In this document: piece by piece, positions 59,694 through 64,000 of the stretch
Position numbering within the stretch: position 1 is the stretch's first letter
How the letters are laid out: each line of letters begins with the position of its first letter
Assembly (NCBI RefSeq): GCF_932526225.1
Contig: NC_064045.1
Coordinates: 15,310,442-15,374,441, forward strand
DNA length: 64,000 bases
Reading direction: 5' to 3'
Source of the DNA: Nematostella vectensis
Lineage: Eukaryota; Cnidaria; Anthozoa; Actiniaria; Edwardsiidae
Notes under the pieces: model-generated
Database searches by the model: none
What the model saw: only the letters and a program-made list of their open reading frames with translations
Told to the model about the DNA's origin: nothing
Made by a program: the position numbers and the translations under genes

Positions 59694-61687
59694 TTGTATG
59701 AAGAGAGTGCCCCTCCCTTCCCCCTGCTATTGTTGACATTATGCTCAATAAACTGTTACCTCTCCCCTCTCCACCAGTTAAGCATTCTATGTATGCTTCC
59801 CTGTACAAAATGCACCCCTTCAAATAGAACATTAAAGTTCACATACTTGTTTACTTCCTCAAACTCTTTGCTTTGTGTTTTTTGTTTACTTCCTAGGAAC
59901 AAATTGAATACATATAATCAATAAATCCAGCAAGCTTTTTTTGCAAACTCACATTTTTTTATTATTTTTGCGCAAAACCAATCAGGATTAGGGGGGTCAA
60001 GCACAAAGAAAGAAAACGAATAAAAAAAAGGCCCATTGGCCTGGGATCGAACCCGGTCTGAAGAACAAAACGGAAACCATACATACGGATTACCCAAGCG
60101 GTATGGCAGCACAAGGCTTTTACGGAAGGCTGTAAAGAACCCGAAGGCCCCAAGCACCGATATTTCCGAGCGAATATGCTGTACAACACTCTTGCAAGGT
60201 TATCCCAACCCGCGCATTAATGGGGAGGACAATAACCAGGACCCCAGGCCTGTAATACGGTTACGCCACGCACAGCTCGCCGAGATTGTGGATGACCAAA
60301 AATAGAGGTCTATTTGGGCGTCTTGGGTCCCTTGGGGACTCGCCATGCGCACGGGCGCATCTCTTTTATTGTGTACATGACATCAAATTAGCGAAGAAAA
60401 AAGACGCTGTTTTGGTATCATGTGAAAAGCATAAAATAAATAGAAATAAAGACGTAAGGGGGGAGAATATTGACATCTTCATATTAGAATATTGACAAAA
60501 TCCGCAATATTGTCTACGCTGACTAAGTAAAGCTGTATTTTACTTTAAAGGGGCAGCAGCATAGTACAGCGCATGTCTGGAGTCAGTGTTTATTGTAGGC
60601 TTTTAAGTGTCTACAAACAGTAGAACTTTTTAAAAGCTGTCAATATTTTATTAAATAATATGCGATTATATTGAAAACTATGTTATTGGACAGTTTGTGG
60701 TCATTTTTTTTGTTTTGTTTAAAGTCTCCCACATGTACCAAAAGCTCATAATTCAGTGTTAGAATTTCACTGAAGTTCATTGTGTCAAGGCTCTAGAGCT
60801 ATTGCAAATCTCTTAAACATGACACTCCCCCTTTAAAGGAAAGTAAAAAAAAAATCAAAATTGTTGGTGGGGGTCTCTGCTGTGTTTGTTTTCTTTTTAG
60901 TTTTGTTCTATTATTATTATTATTTTCTTTTTTAGAGGGGGAGGGGAATTCAGCTAAAAATAGCTAAGGGTCAATTCAAGCAACTAGTACAAAAGATGTT
61001 TTTTTGCAGTCCTTTATTCAATATATTCAAGGTTATCATGCAATTCTGTTGTTTGACTGCATATATATATTTTTTCTTTCTTTTCATTACAAGTGCTATA
61101 AGTGTAAGTGGTGACCATAGCTATGATTACTATTATTTAGAATAATTTTTTACCTACTAACAGAAAACAACTTGACTGCAAAACACTTACTGTAGGGCAC
61201 TCGATATTAGTCATTACTTTCATGTGGATGTAAAGTTGAAATGTCAAAACCTTCATTAACCCGTGAACTACGCTTTAGCGTATTACACTTTGTGGTGATC
61301 TGATTCTATTGTTCTTTTTTGTGTTTTACTAACTATTACCGTTTAACTATCACACTTTATTTCACGGGTTAATGAAAACCACTCTCATTACTTACAGTAA
61401 TTCTTTTTTAATATTATTATTTACTTGTATAATTTAGATGAGCAATACATATTTCTTCTTGGCCTTGTAGAGCTCATCTCGTTCCTCATAAATGACAAAC
61501 AAAATGAAGTTTGTTCTTATTTGGTGCAAAGGAATCTACATTAGTTTTCTAATCAGATAATTGTTTTTTTAACACTCACCTGTTATTTCAACAGCCTTAC
61601 TTGAGTTTGCTTGTCTTAGAAATAGACCTTGCTTAATAAACAAAGACATGTTACAAACTTATTTAATAATAGGTAACAACTGCAATA
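59694..61687 (+). repeat. Array unit 30, full length, divergent (1994 bp)
   Basis: It carries many private changes. They include CTCCCTTCC near 59712, GTTTACTTCC near 59884, an altered A box (CCCAAGCGGTA, 60093-60103), GGACCCCAGG near 60239 and a shortened AATATGCGATTA near 60657. The B box at 60043-60053 is intact. Confidence 0.95.
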
Positions 61688-63697
61688 TTGTATGAAGAGA
61701 GTGCCCCTCCCTTCCCCCTGCTATTGTTGACATTATGCTCAATAAACTGTTACCTCTCCCCTCTCCACCAGTTAAGCATTCTATGTATGCTTCCCTGTAC
61801 AAAATGCACCCCTTCAAATAGAACATTAAAGTTCACATACTTGTTTACTTCCTCAAACTCTTTGCTTTGTGTTTTTTGTTAACTTCCTTGGAACAAATTG
61901 AATACATATAATCAATAAATCTAGCAAGCTTATTTTGCAAACTGACTTTTTTTTATTATTTTTGCGCAAAACCTATCAGGATTAAGGGGGTCCAGCACAA
62001 AGAAAAAAAAGCGAATTAAAAAAAAAGCCCATTGGCCTGGGATCGAACCCGGTCTGAAGAACAAAACGGAAACCATACATACGGATTACCCAATCGGTAT
62101 GGCAGCACAAGGCTTTTACGGAAGGCTGTAAAGAACCCGAAGGCCCCAAGCACCGATATTTCCGAGCGAATATGCTGTACAACACTCTTGCAAGGTTATC
62201 CCAACCCGCGCATTAATGGGGAGGACAATAACCAGGATCCCAGGCCTGTAATACGGTTACGCCACGCACAGCTCGCCGAGATTGTGGATGACAAAAAATA
62301 GAGGTCTATTTGGGCGTCTTGGGTCCCTTGGGGACTCGCCATGCGCACTTGCGCATCTCTTTTATTGTGTACATGACATCAAATTAGCGAAGAAAAAAGA
62401 CGCTGTTTTGGTATCATGTGAAAATCATAAAATAAATAGAAATAAAGACGTAAGGGGGGAGAATATTGACATCTTCATATTAGAATATTGACAAAATCCG
62501 CAATTTTGTCTACGCTGACTAAGTAAAGCTGTATTTTACTTTAAAGGGGCGGCAGCATATTACTTCGCATGTCTGGAGTCAGTGTTTATTGTAGGCTTTT
62601 AAGTATCTACAAACAGTTGAACTTTTTAAAAGCTGTCAATACCTTATTAAATAATATGCAATATTATATTGAAAACTATGTTAATGGACAGTTTGTGGTC
62701 ATTTTTTTTTGTTTTGTTTAAAGTCTCCCACATGTACCAAAAGCTCATAAGTCAGTATTAGAATTTCACTAAAGTTCATTGTGTCAGGGCTCTAGAGCTA
62801 TTGCAAATCTCTTAAACATGACACTCCCCCTTTAAAGGAAAGTAAAAAAAAAAAATCAAAATTGTTGGTGGGGGTCTCTGCTGTGTTTGTTTTCTTTTTA
62901 GTTTTGTTCTATTATTATTATTATTTTCTTTTTTAGAGGGGGAGGGGAATTCAGCTAAAAATAGCCAAGGGTCAATTCAAGCAACTAGTACAAAAGATGT
63001 TTTTTTGCAGTCCTTTATTCAATATATTCAAGGTTATCATGCAATTCTGTTGTTTGACTGCATATATATATTTTTTCTTTCTTTTCATTACAAGTGCTAT
63101 AAGTGTAAGTGGTGACCATAGCTATGATTACTATTATTTAGAATAATTTTTCTACCTACTAACAGAAAACAACTTGACTGCAAAACACTTACTGTAGGGC
63201 ACTCGATATTAGGCATTACTTTCATGTGGATGTAAGGTTGAAATGTCAAAACCTTCATTAACCCGTGAACTACGCTTTAGCGTATTACACTTTGTGGTGA
63301 TCTGATTCTATTGTTCTTTTTTGTGTTTTTTTTTCTAACTATTACCGTTTAACTATCACACTTTGTTTCACGGGTTAATGAAAACCACTCTAATTACTTA
63401 CAGTAGTTCTTTTTTAATATTATCATTTACTTGTATAATATAGATGAGCAATACATATTTTTTTATGGCTCTGTAGAGCTCATCTCGTTCCTCATAAATA
63501 ACAAACAAAATGAAGTTTGTTTTTATTTTGGTGCAAAGGAATCTACAGTAGTTTTCTAATCAGATAATTGTTTTTCTTTTAACACTCACCTGTTATTTCA
63601 ACAGCCTTACTTGAGTTTGCTTGTCTCAGAAATAGACCTTGCTTAATAAACAAAGACATGTTACAAACTTATTTAATAATAGGTAACAACTGCAATA
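61688..63697 (+). repeat. Array unit 31, full length, divergent (2010 bp)
   Basis: The B box is at 62039-62049. The second GC hairpin keeps its perfect stem, but the loop reads ACTT rather than ACGG (near 62347). It has a longer A run near 62847 and a T run near 63327. No gene is seen. Confidence 0.95.
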
Positions 63698-64000
63698 TTG
63701 TATGAAGAGAGTGCCCGTCTCTTCCCCCTGCTATTGTTGAAATTATGCTCAATAAACTTTTACCTCTTCCCTCTCCACCAGTTAAGCATTCTATGTATGC
63801 TTCCCTGTACAAAATGCACCCCTTCAAATAGAACATTAAAGTTCACATACTTGTTTACTTCCTCAAACTCTTTGCTTTGTGTTTTTTGTTAACTTCCTAG
63901 GAACAAATTGAATACATATAATCAATAAATCCAGCAAGCTTATTTTGCAAACTCACTTTTTTTTATTATTTTTGCGCAAAACCAATCAGGATTAGGGGGG
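63698..64000 (+). repeat. Array unit, partial (right window edge)
   Basis: These are the first 303 bp of another unit, ending in the G run just before the tRNA-like segment. The leader is of the CCAATCAGG type. It shows the array continues to the right. Confidence 0.95.

Larger units (their letters stand above)
1..64000. repeat. Macrosatellite array, ~2.0-kb monomer in head-to-tail tandem
   Basis: The same sequence of about 2.0 kb recurs from end to end in one orientation. I used the anchor TTGTATGAAGA as the unit start. It occurs at 1501, 3505, 5505, 7508, 12445, 14445, 16445, 18449 and so on to 63698. Spacing is 1981-2014 bp, except for one unit with a 2.9-kb LINE and three units of about 1.07 kb. 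Copies look nearly identical by eye, with shared diagnostic variants that define unit types. Both window ends fall inside a unit, so the array continues on both sides. No protein gene is supported inside the monomer. Its component parts are annotated once below on unit 1501 or its neighbour and recur in the other full units. Confidence 0.97.

Overview
This window is eukaryotic, non-genic satellite DNA. From base 1 to base 64000 it is one head-to-tail array of a unit of about 2.0 kb, interrupted once by a non-LTR retrotransposon (LINE). The sequence is AT-rich with long A/T runs and (ATT)n and (TA)n microsatellites. It shows no bacterial gene architecture. The LINE has the endonuclease plus reverse transcriptase layout of the Jockey/CR1/L2 group, which suggests an animal, perhaps a marine invertebrate. 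That placement is weak, and I cannot name a species.

Layout. I set unit boundaries at a conserved TTGTATGAAGA anchor. A partial unit (1-1500) is followed by 31 units and a partial last one (63698-64000). Full units are about 1.98-2.01 kb. Each full unit holds, in order: (i) an AT-rich leader ending in a long A run; (ii) a CpG-rich block of about 330 bp. On the minus strand this block contains a tRNA-like A box, a perfect B box and a T-run terminator, and on the plus strand two GC-rich hairpins; (iii) an AT-rich stretch with a variable (ATT)5-12 microsatellite; (iv) a 125-bp foldback element with perfect 16-bp inverted termini flanked by AACC; (v) an AT-rich end carrying a minus-strand splice-donor-like motif. 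No unit contains a convincing protein gene. The short open frames recur because the DNA recurs, and their differences are mostly amino-acid changing.

Three units (32445, 39509, 52602) are about 1.07 kb long. They share one 937-bp deletion that removes the CpG-rich/tRNA-like block. Each is preceded by the same 19-bp deletion. They mark a higher-order repeat of about 7.06 kb (short unit plus three distinguishable full units), present twice in tandem from 32445 to 46589 and then in rearranged form to about 55.7 kb. Unit 44586 is a visible chimera of two unit types, which fits unequal exchange. Units from about 58.8 kb to 62 kb carry more private changes than the rest.

The LINE (9434-12365) is 5'-truncated inside its endonuclease domain. 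It keeps an uninterrupted reverse transcriptase frame to its stop at 12121, a 3' UTR stem-loop and a (GCCTT)3 tail. It lies in one unit only, so it inserted after the local unit type had spread. The notable combination is a macrosatellite whose monomer carries a Pol III-type promoter and a CpG island, with a higher-order repeat in which one monomer per period has lost that element and another has a mutated B box.
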